Positions 26,066-35,604 of a DNA stretch of 64,000 nucleotides are shown piece after piece. A program made the position numbers and the translations under genes. The notes under the pieces are model-generated. The model saw only the letters and a program-made list of their open reading frames with translations. It was not told the DNA's origin and did not search any database. Position 1 is the first letter of the stretch; each line of letters begins with the position of its first letter. Source of the stretch: CAYNRE01 sp964399535 (GTDB lineage: Bacteria; Planctomycetota; Planctomycetia; Pirellulales; CAYNRE01); assembly GCA_964399535.1 (NCBI GenBank), contig CAYNRE010000030.1, positions 96,182-160,181 of the forward strand, in the 5' to 3' direction.

Positions 26066-26971
26066 CTACGGACTAACTGGCGCGGAGAAGCCGACGGTCT
26101 CAGCGCCGGCGCCGTCGCCCCGGCCGAGGCCTGATGGGTTGGCCGAGGCATTGGCCCCGGCGGTCGACATTCGACTGGCCGCCGCGCCCGAGGCGGCCAG
26201 CACCGGTTCGGCAGCGGCCGGCGAGCTCCCCTCGACGAAGGGCACCCAGACCTTGCCGTTGGTGAAGAATTCACCGGGGTCCTCGACCGACTCGGGATCT
26301 CGCTCGTATTGCTCGAACGATTTCAGGGCTTGCCGGGCTCGGTCGTACGCCGGATCGGCCGCCACGGCCCGCTCGAAGCAGAGTTTGGCCTCGCCGATTT
26401 TCTCCTGCGAAGCGTAGACAAACGCCAGGTTGTACTGAGCGTCGGCCTCGCTTCCCGACTTGCGAAACTGCTGCAGGGCCTGTTCGTAGTGCCCCTGTTG
26501 GCCGTGTACCAGCCCCAGGTTGTTGCGGTACCGCGCCTGCGAGGGGGCCAGCGACACCGCCTTGAGCAAGGCACTCTCGGCCTTGGGCAATTGACCATCC
26601 AAGTAAAACGAGTAGCCCAGGTCGTTAAACAGCTCGGCATCGAGCGGCCGCAGCCGAATCGCTTCGGAGAACAGCGACTGCGCCTCGCGGTGGCGGCGCT
26701 GCCGATCGGCCACCAGGCCCAGCCCGCGGTAAGCCTCGGGGCGATCCGGAAAATCGACAATCAGTTTTTCAAAGGCCGCGCGGGCTTCGTCGAGCTTGCC
26801 TTTTTCCGAGTTCTGCTCGGCCTTGGTGAGCCGCTGACTGAAGCCCGAGTCGGCCATCGCCGCCGGGGGCGACTGCCAGGGCCAGGGCCGGCTCGTCGGC
26901 CCCGCGGCGCAGCCGAGCGACGCCACGCAACATGCCAGACCGCCGATCGTGCTTAGCTTCCCGCCCGCCAT
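26066..26971 (-). CDS. TPR protein, TadD-like, probable lipoprotein
   Basis: A 301-residue protein. The leader (GGLACCVASLGCAAG) resembles a lipobox but is not ideal. Four to five TPR units cover residues about 45-220 (for example AEAYRGLGLVADRQRRHREA-type helices and AELFNDLGYSFYLDGQ). The tail is Ala/Ser-rich and low-complexity. It lies 87 nt after a lipoprotein gene and a secretin gene on the same strand, matching the TadD position in Flp pilus loci. Probably an outer-membrane assembly factor for the secretin. Confidence 0.75.
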   Translation of the reverse strand: MAGGKLSTIGGLACCVASLGCAAGPTSRPWPWQSPPAAMADSGFSQRLTKAEQNSEKGKLDEARAAFEKLIVDFPDRPEAYRGLGLVADRQRRHREAQSLFSEAIRLRPLDAELFNDLGYSFYLDGQLPKAESALLKAVSLAPSQARYRNNLGLVHGQQGHYEQALQQFRKSGSEADAQYNLAFVYASQEKIGEAKLCFERAVAADPAYDRARQALKSFEQYERDPESVEDPGEFFTNGKVWVPFVEGSSPAAAEPVLAASGAAASRMSTAGANASANPSGLGRGDGAGAETVGFSAPVSP

Positions 26972-27058
26972 CTGGACTCACTCTCGATTCGGGGACCACG
27001 GTTCAACGGACCGGCCGAGCTGCTCGGCGGAACGGACAACCAGCGGGCAACGGGCTCG

Positions 27059-27586
27059 TTAGCGGAAGAATCCGCCGAAGCCACCGAACCGGCCGGCACC
27101 ACCGCCGCCGCCAACGCCACCCATTTGGTTGTTGTACAAGTTGATGTAGTAGGAATGCTCACCTTCAACGGCGGTCATACCCTCGGCCAGGGCCGAAGCC
27201 ACCACGACTCGCGACTCGGCCTGCTCGACTCCCAGCCGGGCCAATTGCTCGATCACAGTTTGGCGCCGCTGGTCGTCGAGTCGCGGATTTCCCTGGTTGG
27301 GTACCTGCTCGACCACCACCGGAAAAGGCACGTGCTCGAGCCGCAGCGCGACTTGCATCAGTTTTTTCTTGGCCCCGGGAGCCAGGTTGGCGGTGTCCCG
27401 CTCGAACTCGTGCTCGTAGAACACGAAATCGGCGGCCTCGGCATTGGCCTGCTGGGTTTCCCAGTGGCTGTCGCTCACCTGTCCCAAGGGATAGGGACGA
27501 TCGTACGCAGGGCCGGTCCGGCCGCCCCAACAACAGCCGCTGGCCGCCGCCACGCCGCACAACAGGATTGCAAACTGGTTTTTCAT
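27059..27586 (-). CDS. Gly-tailed lipoprotein next to secretin (CpaD/OmpA-like remnant)
   Basis: A 175-residue protein with a signal peptide and lipobox (AAASGC, Cys at about 17). Residues 55-150 resemble an OmpA/CpaD-like fold (FVFYEHEFERDTANLAPGAK and NPRLDDQRRQTVIEQLARLGV). A Gly-rich tail (GGVGGGGGAGRFGGFGGFFR) ends the protein. The gene starts 28 nt after the secretin stop. In Tad loci CpaD-type lipoproteins sit beside the secretin, so a similar partner role is inferred. Confidence 0.65.
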   Translation of the reverse strand: MKNQFAILLCGVAAASGCCWGGRTGPAYDRPYPLGQVSDSHWETQQANAEAADFVFYEHEFERDTANLAPGAKKKLMQVALRLEHVPFPVVVEQVPNQGNPRLDDQRRQTVIEQLARLGVEQAESRVVVASALAEGMTAVEGEHSYYINLYNNQMGGVGGGGGAGRFGGFGGFFR

Positions 27587-27614
27587 CGCTCGGGTCTCAA
27601 AGATTCCAGCGGGC

Positions 27615-30029
27615 TTAGCGGCCATGGCCAAAGGGACCGCTGATCATGGCGGGGCCGCCGTGTTGGTATCGCTGCCTGAGCCTGGGCCAGACCGTGCTGC
27701 GATACTCCAGAGTCGGCCGGCCCTCGAGCCGCCCCATCAGAAAGAACTCGGTATTGGTGGGCTCGGTCACGTCGAAGCCGGGCAGCGGCGGAACTTCTTC
27801 CGGCTCCATCGGCTGCACCAATTCGGGAGTGACCAGAATCAGCAGTTCGGCCTCTTTGCGTTCAACCGTTCGCAGACCGAGTGCGCGCCACAGCAGCGGG
27901 ACATTGCCCGAAATATCGGCCCGCATCCCATCGCTCAACAAGCCGGCGATGGCCAGGGTTTGTCCCTCGCGCATCTCGACCGTGGTGCTCACGGCCTTGG
28001 TATTCAGGCCCGGAATCGAGCCGCCGCCCGACAAGCTCACCGCGTTGGAGCGATTCAGCTCGCTGAACTCGGGCGAAACCTGCAAGCGAATGCGGTCTTT
28101 GTCGAGCACGGTGGGCAGGAAGAAGATGATCGCGCCAAACGCGCGAAAGTCGGTCGTTACGGCCGAGGCGCCCCCCACGCCCACCACGGTGGGCACGGCG
28201 AACTCGCCCCCGGCCACGAACCGGGCCGGTCGCCCGCTGAGCGTCACCAGGGTCGGCTCGCTAAGCAGCCGCACCACCCCCTCGCGCTCCAGGTAGTGCA
28301 CTCCGAAGTTGATCTGGTCGGCGTCGAAGCTGCCCACCACCGTGGCCGCGCTGCCGCTGGCCACGTTCAGCAGCGACCGCAACACCACGTTGCCGTCTTC
28401 AAAGCGCATGTCGAGGTCGACGCCGAACCGCCGGGCTTTTTCCCGGTTCAGCTCGGCAATCTTGACCCGCAGGGCTACCTGTTGCACCCCGGGAATCCGC
28501 AACATATTGATTACCTGGCTCGGCGGCAGCATGCGACCGATGCTGGTGCCGGGCCCTACCAGCGGCTCGGCGGCCAGGCCCTCGCTGATGCTGCCGGCAA
28601 AACCGAAACCACCGCCGCCACCCCAACCTCCTGCACCGCCGCCGCCCCAGCCGCCACCACCGCCGCTGGCCTGGTGGCGCACCACGGTCAGAATCTGCGT
28701 GGCTTCTTCCGCGTCTTTCGCCTGCCCCTTAACAATCAGCTTGTCGCTCACCGGCACGAGCTGCACCTTGCTGTCGGGAAACAGCTCGGAAAGCATCTCC
28801 TCGAACAAGTGGTACTGTTCCTCGCGCCGCTTTTGGGTTTCCACGTCGGGAGTCACCCGAACCAGGTAGGTCACCGGGGCGCGTCCTTCCTCCTCGAACC
28901 AGAAAGTAACGTGCGTGGCGCCTTGCGAGCGGCCGATGACCGACATTTCGCGAGGGGTGAACTGGTTCACATCGCAAATCGCCGGATCGACCACCGCGAT
29001 GCGGTAGACGTTGGCCGCGCTGCGCAGCAGTTTCGAGCGGTGCATCATCACGGTCAACTCGGCCGAGTGATCGAGCACCTCGAACGAAAAGTTCGGATCG
29101 CGGTCTTCCACGCGCGTCGGCGGCCCCGGCTGGGCCGGTTCGATTTCAGCGATCGCAAGCGGTGCTCCTGCCGCCGGAGGGCCGATCAACGGCTCGTTGG
29201 CCGTGACCAACGTGGCCTGGGAAGGCCCCTCGGCCGCGGCCGCATAGGCCGCCCGGCGAACCTCGCCGCTTGCCTGCGGCACCGTGGTTGAAATGGGGCT
29301 TGCCTGATGGGGCGAGCCCGCGGCCGGCACCGACCCGGTGACCCCCGCCGCATCGCTGGCGCCTACGCCTGAAATCGAAGCCGCGGTCGGATTCGCCGCT
29401 TCCAGAATCGACCCAGCCGCCAGGGGAATCGCTTCGGCACTGGCCGGCCCGGTGAGCGTCGCGGGTTCCCATTCACCCGTCGCGCCCGCCGGCGATCGGG
29501 CCGGTTCGAGCGCAGGGATCGGGGTCGCCGCGGTTGGTACCTCCAAGGATTCGGCTCCTGCCGCGTAGGGCGAGGCCGAGGGAACCGCCGCGCCGGAGCT
29601 GCGCAGCGTGACTCGCCAGCCGATGGTGGGCTTGGTCGAAAGCGCCGACCACTGAGCGGGTGGCATCGCGGCGCCTGCCTCTGTCGAGGCGGGCCCGGCT
29701 CCGGCGGCCGCCGACGGGTTTTCCGTGGCTACGCCCGGAGGCGCCGCGTCGGGAAGCTCCATCTCCGCGGCCGGACAAACTTCGACAACCCGCAGCGCGG
29801 CGTCGGCTTCGGCCGTCGCTCCGCCAATGGCAGCCTCGTCCGTCGATCCACCCTCGGCGGACACAGTCGCCTCTGCAGGCGCAATGGCGACGGGCAACGG
29901 ATCCTCGCCCCATGCGACACCGACTGCGGTGAAGCAAACCCACCCAGCCAGGCTGAATGCCCATACCCAGGGGCGCAAAGGAGCCAACGCGTACTGCCCG
30001 CTACGGTTGGTTTTTGCCACTCGGCACAT
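27615..30029 (-). CDS. Type II/III secretion-type secretin (CpaC/RcpA-like)
   Basis: An 804-residue outer-membrane channel protein. An N-terminal signal anchor (residues about 25-50) precedes a 250-residue Ala/Pro/Glu-rich spacer. The pilus-type N-domain is at about 310-395 (SKLLRSAANVYRIAVVDPAI), followed by a BON-like piece, a Gly/Trp-rich loop at about 451-476, and the secretin domain at about 500-745 (VALRVKIAELNREKARRFG ... VEMREGQTLAIAGLL). The ATG at 30029 has GGAGG 9 nt upstream. It heads a secretin - lipoprotein - TPR operon. No ATPase, platform protein or prepilin peptidase follows. Confidence 0.87.
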   Translation of the reverse strand: MCRVAKTNRSGQYALAPLRPWVWAFSLAGWVCFTAVGVAWGEDPLPVAIAPAEATVSAEGGSTDEAAIGGATAEADAALRVVEVCPAAEMELPDAAPPGVATENPSAAAGAGPASTEAGAAMPPAQWSALSTKPTIGWRVTLRSSGAAVPSASPYAAGAESLEVPTAATPIPALEPARSPAGATGEWEPATLTGPASAEAIPLAAGSILEAANPTAASISGVGASDAAGVTGSVPAAGSPHQASPISTTVPQASGEVRRAAYAAAAEGPSQATLVTANEPLIGPPAAGAPLAIAEIEPAQPGPPTRVEDRDPNFSFEVLDHSAELTVMMHRSKLLRSAANVYRIAVVDPAICDVNQFTPREMSVIGRSQGATHVTFWFEEEGRAPVTYLVRVTPDVETQKRREEQYHLFEEMLSELFPDSKVQLVPVSDKLIVKGQAKDAEEATQILTVVRHQASGGGGGWGGGGAGGWGGGGGFGFAGSISEGLAAEPLVGPGTSIGRMLPPSQVINMLRIPGVQQVALRVKIAELNREKARRFGVDLDMRFEDGNVVLRSLLNVASGSAATVVGSFDADQINFGVHYLEREGVVRLLSEPTLVTLSGRPARFVAGGEFAVPTVVGVGGASAVTTDFRAFGAIIFFLPTVLDKDRIRLQVSPEFSELNRSNAVSLSGGGSIPGLNTKAVSTTVEMREGQTLAIAGLLSDGMRADISGNVPLLWRALGLRTVERKEAELLILVTPELVQPMEPEEVPPLPGFDVTEPTNTEFFLMGRLEGRPTLEYRSTVWPRLRQRYQHGGPAMISGPFGHGR

Positions 30030-30517
30030 GCGCTCCGTCCTCCACCGCCGAACCATTGGGCGAAGCCATTTTCATCCTGGCGAACGGCCCTGGATGAACC
30101 CAACTCGCCTCGACTACCCAGTTTTTCCAGGCAGCCACAGACCATGGCCCAGAGACCATTCCCCGGGCTCTGTCTCACTATCGGGGCGGAGGACCGTTCC
30201 GGTTGAGTAAAATGGTGCGATTATGCCGGTCGTAACGATCGTAACGGTTATGCGGGCAAAGCGGGCAAGCGGGGAACCGTCGGCGGCAAATTACCAAAGA
30301 CCGCGGAGCGATACTGAGAAGGCGTGTGGGCGGGACCGGCGCGGGGCTACCGTCGGCCAACGAGTGAAAGCACCCCCCGCCGCGCCGCCCGACGCCCAGT
30401 TCCGCCATCCACGGCTCGCCAGGTACTGCACGGCCGTCGCGGGCGCCATCCAGCCGCTAGAAACGCCGCCCAACAGGCAGCCTGGCTCGCAGGGAAAGGA
30501 AAGTTCGCGCGAGGGCC
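30030..30517. other. 488-nt upstream region of the secretin operon
   Basis: No gene is supported here. Short direct repeats are visible: CGTAACGAT/CGTAACGGT near 30225-30247, and repeated GCGGGCAA at 30252-30267. The region should hold the promoter of the secretin operon. A CATAAT hexamer on the minus strand near 30215 is a possible -10 without a good -35. Confidence 0.35.
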
Positions 30518-30985
30518 TTACGGCTTCGGCGCCGAATCAGCCGAGGCAGCCGGCTGTTCTTGCGGCACGGCCTGTTGAGCCGGCGGTTGATCGCCCGCGC
30601 CGGGAGCGGGGCCCGGTTGAATTACCACTTCACACAGGCGCTGATTCGCCGCGAGAATCGCCTCGCGGGGGTGCTGTTCGAGCACCCGGGCCAATTCTTC
30701 GTCGGCCCGATCGAGGCTTTCTTCGATCAATCGCCGCTCGTCGTCGGTTCCCTGGCTGTCGTCCATTTCGTTGAAGACCGACGCCAGCGCTCGCACGATT
30801 CGAGAGCGATACTCGCGCCGGCCGGCCGGCGGGTTTTCTGGTTGCTCGGCGGCGGCAACCGCTGCCCGGCCAAAGGCATGGCTCCACCCCCACCCCCCCA
30901 CGGTCGCGACCAAACCCAGCAGCACCAGGCAGCCTACTACGGCGAACACGCGTGCCCGGGGGGAACGAAGGATTGCGTTGATCAT
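30518..30985 (-). CDS. Small membrane-anchored protein of unknown function
   Basis: A 155-residue protein with one N-terminal membrane helix (residues about 13-33). A charged helical segment follows at about 50-115 (RIVRALASVFNEMDDSQG, then RRLIEESLDRADEELARVLEQ), then a Pro/Gln/Ala-rich tail. No family recognised. The start is the ATG at 30985. It is co-directional with the secretin operon but 489 nt upstream of it, so probably separate. Confidence 0.55.
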   Translation of the reverse strand: MINAILRSPRARVFAVVGCLVLLGLVATVGGWGWSHAFGRAAVAAAEQPENPPAGRREYRSRIVRALASVFNEMDDSQGTDDERRLIEESLDRADEELARVLEQHPREAILAANQRLCEVVIQPGPAPGAGDQPPAQQAVPQEQPAASADSAPKP

Positions 30986-31115
30986 CGGTGCGGCTCGAAA
31001 CGGCCAAGGGGAGCAGGGACCCGATCGGGGGCCATTGCGCGGTGCCCGAGGCGCGGAGCCCTAGGTGCGGTGCGTTCCCCCCTAGTTTCCACGCTAATTG
31101 GCCGTTCCGCGTGGC

Positions 31116-31934
31116 TCAAGGAGATTCCGAGGCCATGCCCCGCGAACGCTTGCCTACCCCATGAACCAGCAGCCAATCGAGCAAGCCGGGTGCCCACCGC
31201 TCGGCTCGCAGCAGCCACCGCCCGGCCGCCGAGGGCACCAGTTCGCGCCGACCGCGCACGATGGCCTTCACGGTTTGCCGGGCTACCGATTCGGCGCTCA
31301 CGCCGTGTTGGCCCGCCTTGCCCCAGGGCCCTTGGCGGGCCAGTAGGTGATCGAAAAACTCGCTCTGGGTCGTGCTGGGGGCCACGACCAGTACGGCGAC
31401 TCCCCTGGGGGCCAGTTCCCGGCGAAGCGACTGGCTGAACCCCTCCAGGGCGAACTTACTCGCGCAGTACTCGACGTAGTCGGGCAAGCCGCAGCGACCG
31501 AGAACCGAGCTGATGTTGACGACCAGGGGAGCCCGGCCGCGTTCCAGGAGCGGTAGGGCCAAGCGAGTCAGCTCGGCTGCGGCGAAGAAATTCACCTCCA
31601 TAATTCGCCGTAGCCGTTCCTCTTCCTCTTGGGCAAAAGGGGCAATCGAACCGATTCCCGCGTTGTTGATCACCAAATCGAGCCCGCCCCAGCGATTCTG
31701 AGCGGCATCGATCGCCCGCCGGCGGACCCGAGGATCGGTGATATCGCCCGCCACGACGGCGACACTCTGCCCGGTGGGATCGAACTGACTGGCCAGCGAC
31801 TCGAGTAGCGGCTGGCGGCGTGCCACCATCACCAGCCGCGTGCGCTGGGCAGCCAGCTCAAAGGCCAGGGCCCGGCCGATTCCGCTTGAGGCGCCCGTGA
31901 GTAGGGCGCGGCAACCGTCGAGCGAGCGACGCAT
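31116..31934 (-). CDS. Short-chain dehydrogenase/reductase
   Basis: A 272-residue Rossmann enzyme. TGASSGIG binds the cofactor, NNAGIGS follows strand 4, Ser in NISSVLG and Tyr/Lys in YCASK complete the active site. The C-terminal RRELVPSAAGRWLLRAERW with a hydrophobic end is typical of SDRs acting on lipid-like substrates near membranes. The basic residue after strand 2 (ARRQP) suggests NADPH. The substrate is unknown. It lies downstream of hflX on the opposite side of a 116-nt gap, same strand. Confidence 0.85.
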   Translation of the reverse strand: MRRSLDGCRALLTGASSGIGRALAFELAAQRTRLVMVARRQPLLESLASQFDPTGQSVAVVAGDITDPRVRRRAIDAAQNRWGGLDLVINNAGIGSIAPFAQEEEERLRRIMEVNFFAAAELTRLALPLLERGRAPLVVNISSVLGRCGLPDYVEYCASKFALEGFSQSLRRELAPRGVAVLVVAPSTTQSEFFDHLLARQGPWGKAGQHGVSAESVARQTVKAIVRGRRELVPSAAGRWLLRAERWAPGLLDWLLVHGVGKRSRGMASESP

Positions 31935-32050
31935 CGGTGAGGCCCGTCCTTGACTCGGTCGGCTTCGCGGCGGCCTAGCCCCACGGCGCCGGCGGCGGCA
32001 GCTGCGACTAGCAGCGCGGCGCTGAATGCCCCCGGCCTGTTGGCGATCGA

Positions 32051-33400
32051 CTAGGCCACGTCGCCGATGGTTTTGTCGAGCGGCTCGGCGGCGCCGGGGT
32101 CGGCCGCGACGGCCGGGGCGGTGCGATGATACCGCACCCGGGTTCCGTCGTCACGAATTTGCGCCGCGAACCGTTGCGGAAGCCGGACGTGAACCGTGAC
32201 GCGGTTGCCCTGGTACGAGCGCGAAAGCACCTCGCCCTGGGCCGCCAGGAAGGCCAACAGCCGCCCGTTTTCCACGCCGGTTTCCACGTCGACGTCGAGA
32301 AACCCATGGCTCAGGGCCTCGCTCACGGCCGAAGCCAGCCGGTCGAGCCCAAGCCGTTGCCGGGCACTAACCGCGATCGCCGAGGGATAACGCTGCAGCA
32401 CCGCCTCCAGAGAGCGGCGATCGGGCAAGGCATCGATCTTGTTGATCACGAGCAGCGTGTCTTTTTGTTCGATTCCCAGTTCCGAAAGCACTTGGAAAAC
32501 GGCGCCAATTTGGTCGCAGGCCGCCGGATTGCTGCCGTCGGCCACGTGCACCAACAGGTCGGCCTGTCGGGCTTCCTCGAGCGTGGCCTTGAAACTGGCG
32601 ATCAGATGGTGCGGCAGGTCGCGAATGAATCCCACGGTGTCGCTCAGCAGTACCGGCCCCCAGCCGGGAAGCTGCCACCGCCGAGTACGCGTATCGAGCG
32701 TGGCGAATAGCCGATCGACCGCCAGCACGTCGGCCCCGGTCAGGGCGTTCATCAGCGTGCTCTTGCCCGCGTTGGTGTAACCCACCAGCGATACGGTCTT
32801 GCGATCGTGCCGGGCGGCAACCAGCCGCTCTTTGCGGCGCTCGATGCCCGCCAACTCGGTCCGCAGGTCGTGAATTCGTTTCTCCACCAACCGGCGGTCG
32901 ACTTCCAACTGTTTCTCGCCCGGGCCGCGCATGCCGACACCCATTTTGATGCGCGACAAGTGCGTCCACATGCGCTTCAAGCGCGGCAGCGAATACTGCA
33001 ACTGGGCCAGTTCCACCGCCAGGCGAGCTTCGTGCGTTTGGGCGTGGCTGGCGAAGATATCGAGGATCAACTCGGTGCGGTCGAGCACCTTCACGCCCAC
33101 GGCCTGTTCGATATTGCGCGTTTGCGCCGGCGTCAGGTCGTTGTCGAAAATCACCACGTCGGCGTCGACTGCCGCCGCTAGCTGCTTCAACTCGTCGAGC
33201 TTGCCCTTGCCCAGGTACGTGGCGTTGTCGGGCACCGCTCGCCGCTGGGTGAGCCGGCCCACCTGGCGAACTCCCGCGGTCTTTGCCAAACCGCTCAGTT
33301 CTTCCAGCGGGTCATCTTCCTCGGGCCGGTCGGGCAGCAGCACACCGATCAATACGGCGGCCTCACTGACCACGCTCTCGGTACGATGCGGTTCTTTCAC
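32051..33400 (-). CDS. hflX: GTPase HflX
   Basis: A 449-residue ribosome-associated GTPase that splits or rescues stalled ribosomes (family knowledge). The HflX N-domain is at residues 10-180 with TYLGKGKLDEL and MRGPGEKQLE. The G domain has GYTNAGKST (207-215), DTVGF (254-258) and NKID (320-323). The C-terminal domain is short. The start is GTG at 33400 (VKEPHRTESV), with GGAGG 12 nt upstream; an in-frame TTG at 33445 is the alternative. Length is normal for the family. The upstream gap 33401-33780 (380 nt) shows nothing I can support. Confidence 0.93.
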   Translation of the reverse strand: MKEPHRTESVVSEAAVLIGVLLPDRPEEDDPLEELSGLAKTAGVRQVGRLTQRRAVPDNATYLGKGKLDELKQLAAAVDADVVIFDNDLTPAQTRNIEQAVGVKVLDRTELILDIFASHAQTHEARLAVELAQLQYSLPRLKRMWTHLSRIKMGVGMRGPGEKQLEVDRRLVEKRIHDLRTELAGIERRKERLVAARHDRKTVSLVGYTNAGKSTLMNALTGADVLAVDRLFATLDTRTRRWQLPGWGPVLLSDTVGFIRDLPHHLIASFKATLEEARQADLLVHVADGSNPAACDQIGAVFQVLSELGIEQKDTLLVINKIDALPDRRSLEAVLQRYPSAIAVSARQRLGLDRLASAVSEALSHGFLDVDVETGVENGRLLAFLAAQGEVLSRSYQGNRVTVHVRLPQRFAAQIRDDGTRVRYHRTAPAVAADPGAAEPLDKTIGDVA

Positions 33401-33780
33401 AGGCGAAGCGATCCTCCGATGGTGCCGAAGCTCAACCCAAGGCAAGCCCCCCGCAAGGCCGCTGGCCGGCCGAGAGGCTTACTGGCCGCCGGGTGCGGCT
33501 GCCCAGCCATTCTACGCGGGACCGGTGAGACCGGCAAAGTTCTCCGGCGCAACCGTCTCGTCGCACCCCGGCGCAAGTAAACCCAGGGCGCCGACCCCGG
33601 GAAGTTTCCAAGGGCCTCCAAGCCCCTGGAAACGGATACCGCAAGTATCTCGACACGCGGACCCCGCGGCCGGTTCGCTCGCGATTCTCCCCACCGGCAA
33701 CCCCACGGGAAACTCTCTCCATTCCGCTCAGCGGGCACCGCACGCAGGCTGGTGGGAAAGGAACCATCCGACCGCCCGGT

Positions 33781-34929
33781 TCAGCTCAGCAGGTCGCCAG
33801 CGGAAAGCTGGCAATAGCTTTCGTACCGGCGAGCATCGAGCAAGTCGTCGGCCACGGCGTCTTTCACGCCGCACTGGTCCTCGTGCAAATGGGTGCAGTC
33901 TGGGTACCGGCAGCGGGAAACCAAGGGGCGCAAATCGCGATAAAACCCCGCCACCTCGGCCGGCACCACGTCCCAAAGTTGAAACTGTCGAATGCCGGGG
34001 GTGTCGATGACCCAGCCGCCCGAGGCCAAGCGTATCAGCGCGGCGCTGGTGGTCGTGTGGCGGCCTTTTTGATTCTCCTGGCTCACCGTGCTCACCCGCA
34101 GATCGAGCTGTGGGTCGATCGCGTTCAAGAGCGACGACTTCCCCACCCCGCTTTGGCCCGCCAGGCAACTTGCCCGCCCAGCGAGAGCCTGGCGCAAGCG
34201 CGCAATGCCCTGCCCCGTGCTGGCGCTGACCAGGTGCACGGGATAGCCCATCTGACTGTACACGCCCACCAGCGGCTGCAAATCGGCCGGGTCGATCAGG
34301 TCGACCTTGTTGATCACGATTCGCGGGTGAATCCGGTTCTTCTCGGCACTTACCAGAAAGCGATCGATCAAATTGGGCTTCAGCGTCGGCTCGGCGGCGC
34401 TGGTTACGATCAGCAGTTGATCGACATTGGTCACGATGATGTGCTGGCGGCCCCGGCTGGTGCGGCTGAGTGTGCCGTAGCGCTGCTCGATCCGCTCGAT
34501 AATGCCCTCGTCGGCGCCGGCCAGGCGAAATAGCACTCGGTCGCCGGCGGCGACCACGTGGCGCTGCTCGGTCGAAAGGGTCTTGAGCAACCGCCGCGTG
34601 ACACAGCGATAACGCTCGCCCGATTCCGCTTCGACCACGCTCACCAGGCCATAAACGTTCAGTACCCGGCCAGCCAAGCAAGAATCGTCGACCTGGATGG
34701 CACGATGTTCGTCGGAGTCGCTGTGGTCGGCCTCGGTGCCCTCGGTAACCACGGTTCGGCGACGCGTTAACTCCCCCTTGCCGCTCAGGCGCTCCTGGTG
34801 AACCAGGTCTTCAATGGACTCGTCTTCGGAAGAAAACTGACGCGTCAGATCCGAACCGCGTGCCCGGGGAGCGCGGTTCTTGCGAAAGTCGGCACGAATT
34901 TTTCGAGACTTGCGGCCCATGTCCGTCAT
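33781..34929 (-). CDS. rsgA: Ribosome small-subunit-dependent GTPase A (RsgA)
   Basis: A 382-residue circularly permuted GTPase for 30S maturation. A basic N-terminal extension (residues 1-80, GRKSRKIRADFRKNRAPRARG) precedes the OB fold (85-160). The G motifs come in permuted order: NKVD (207-210), GQSGVGKSS (258-266), DTPG (309-312). The zinc site is in CRYPDCTHLHEDQC (340-353). The extension is longer than in E. coli. The start at ATG 34929 or 34920 lacks a strong binding site. It sits 65 nt after the thioesterase gene on the same strand. Confidence 0.93.
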   Translation of the reverse strand: MTDMGRKSRKIRADFRKNRAPRARGSDLTRQFSSEDESIEDLVHQERLSGKGELTRRRTVVTEGTEADHSDSDEHRAIQVDDSCLAGRVLNVYGLVSVVEAESGERYRCVTRRLLKTLSTEQRHVVAAGDRVLFRLAGADEGIIERIEQRYGTLSRTSRGRQHIIVTNVDQLLIVTSAAEPTLKPNLIDRFLVSAEKNRIHPRIVINKVDLIDPADLQPLVGVYSQMGYPVHLVSASTGQGIARLRQALAGRASCLAGQSGVGKSSLLNAIDPQLDLRVSTVSQENQKGRHTTTSAALIRLASGGWVIDTPGIRQFQLWDVVPAEVAGFYRDLRPLVSRCRYPDCTHLHEDQCGVKDAVADDLLDARRYESYCQLSAGDLLS

Positions 34930-34994
34930 CGTAACCGGGCCGGGCCACGGGGGGCCAGGGCTTCGGTCCTGGGGGGCACTACAGGCCAGGCGCA

Positions 34995-35450
34995 CTAACC
35001 GGCCGCCGTGCCGCTCGTGCCCGACTGATCGCAAACCTGCCCCTTGGCCCCCGTTTCTATGGCCCTGCGCAGCGATTCGGTCAGCGGCGCCTTGGCCAGC
35101 GTGGCCGCGTCGACAAGCACGTAAACGGTTTCCGCCTCGGCCAGTGGCTCCGGCTCGCCGGCACGGCGAATTTCGACCGACATCGCGAACGAGGTATTGC
35201 CCGTTCGCGCCGCCTTGACGGTCAACTCCAGCACCTGGTCGAACCGAGCCCCCGACCGCCAGGAAATGGTTTGGCGAACGAGCTGATAGTCCCAGGGGCC
35301 GGCGATGAGCTTGGGGCCCAAGCCGGCTGCCCTCAGATACTCCAGCACCGCCAGGTCGATGTAGTCGCCGTAGCGGGCGTTGAACACCACCTTCTGGGCA
35401 TCGCACTCGGCGTAACGAACGCGCAAGTAGTAACGAAAGTCGCTTACCAT
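34995..35450 (-). CDS. Hotdog-fold acyl-CoA thioesterase (YbgC/4HBT-like)
   Basis: A 151-residue single hotdog domain. VRYAECDAQKVVFNARYGDYIDLAVLEYL carries the catalytic Asp (residue about 17) of the 4-hydroxybenzoyl-CoA thioesterase/YbgC type. Strands GARFDQVLELTVKAARTGNTSF follow. It hydrolyses acyl-CoA in the cytoplasm; chain length is unknown. The start is the ATG at 35450. It lies directly upstream of rsgA, perhaps co-transcribed. Confidence 0.87.
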   Translation of the reverse strand: MVSDFRYYLRVRYAECDAQKVVFNARYGDYIDLAVLEYLRAAGLGPKLIAGPWDYQLVRQTISWRSGARFDQVLELTVKAARTGNTSFAMSVEIRRAGEPEPLAEAETVYVLVDAATLAKAPLTESLRRAIETGAKGQVCDQSGTSGTAAG

Positions 35451-35604
35451 GCGAGGTCAGAATGCAGCCAAGGGAACGGAGCCAACCACGGGCAACCACG
35501 ATAACGGATCGGCCCCTGCCGGCCCAGTTCCGCCTTCGTGCCGCCGGCCGCGGCGCCGGCCGCCCTGGGCTGCCTCAAACCCGAAAACCGGCGATCCCAC
35601 TCCG

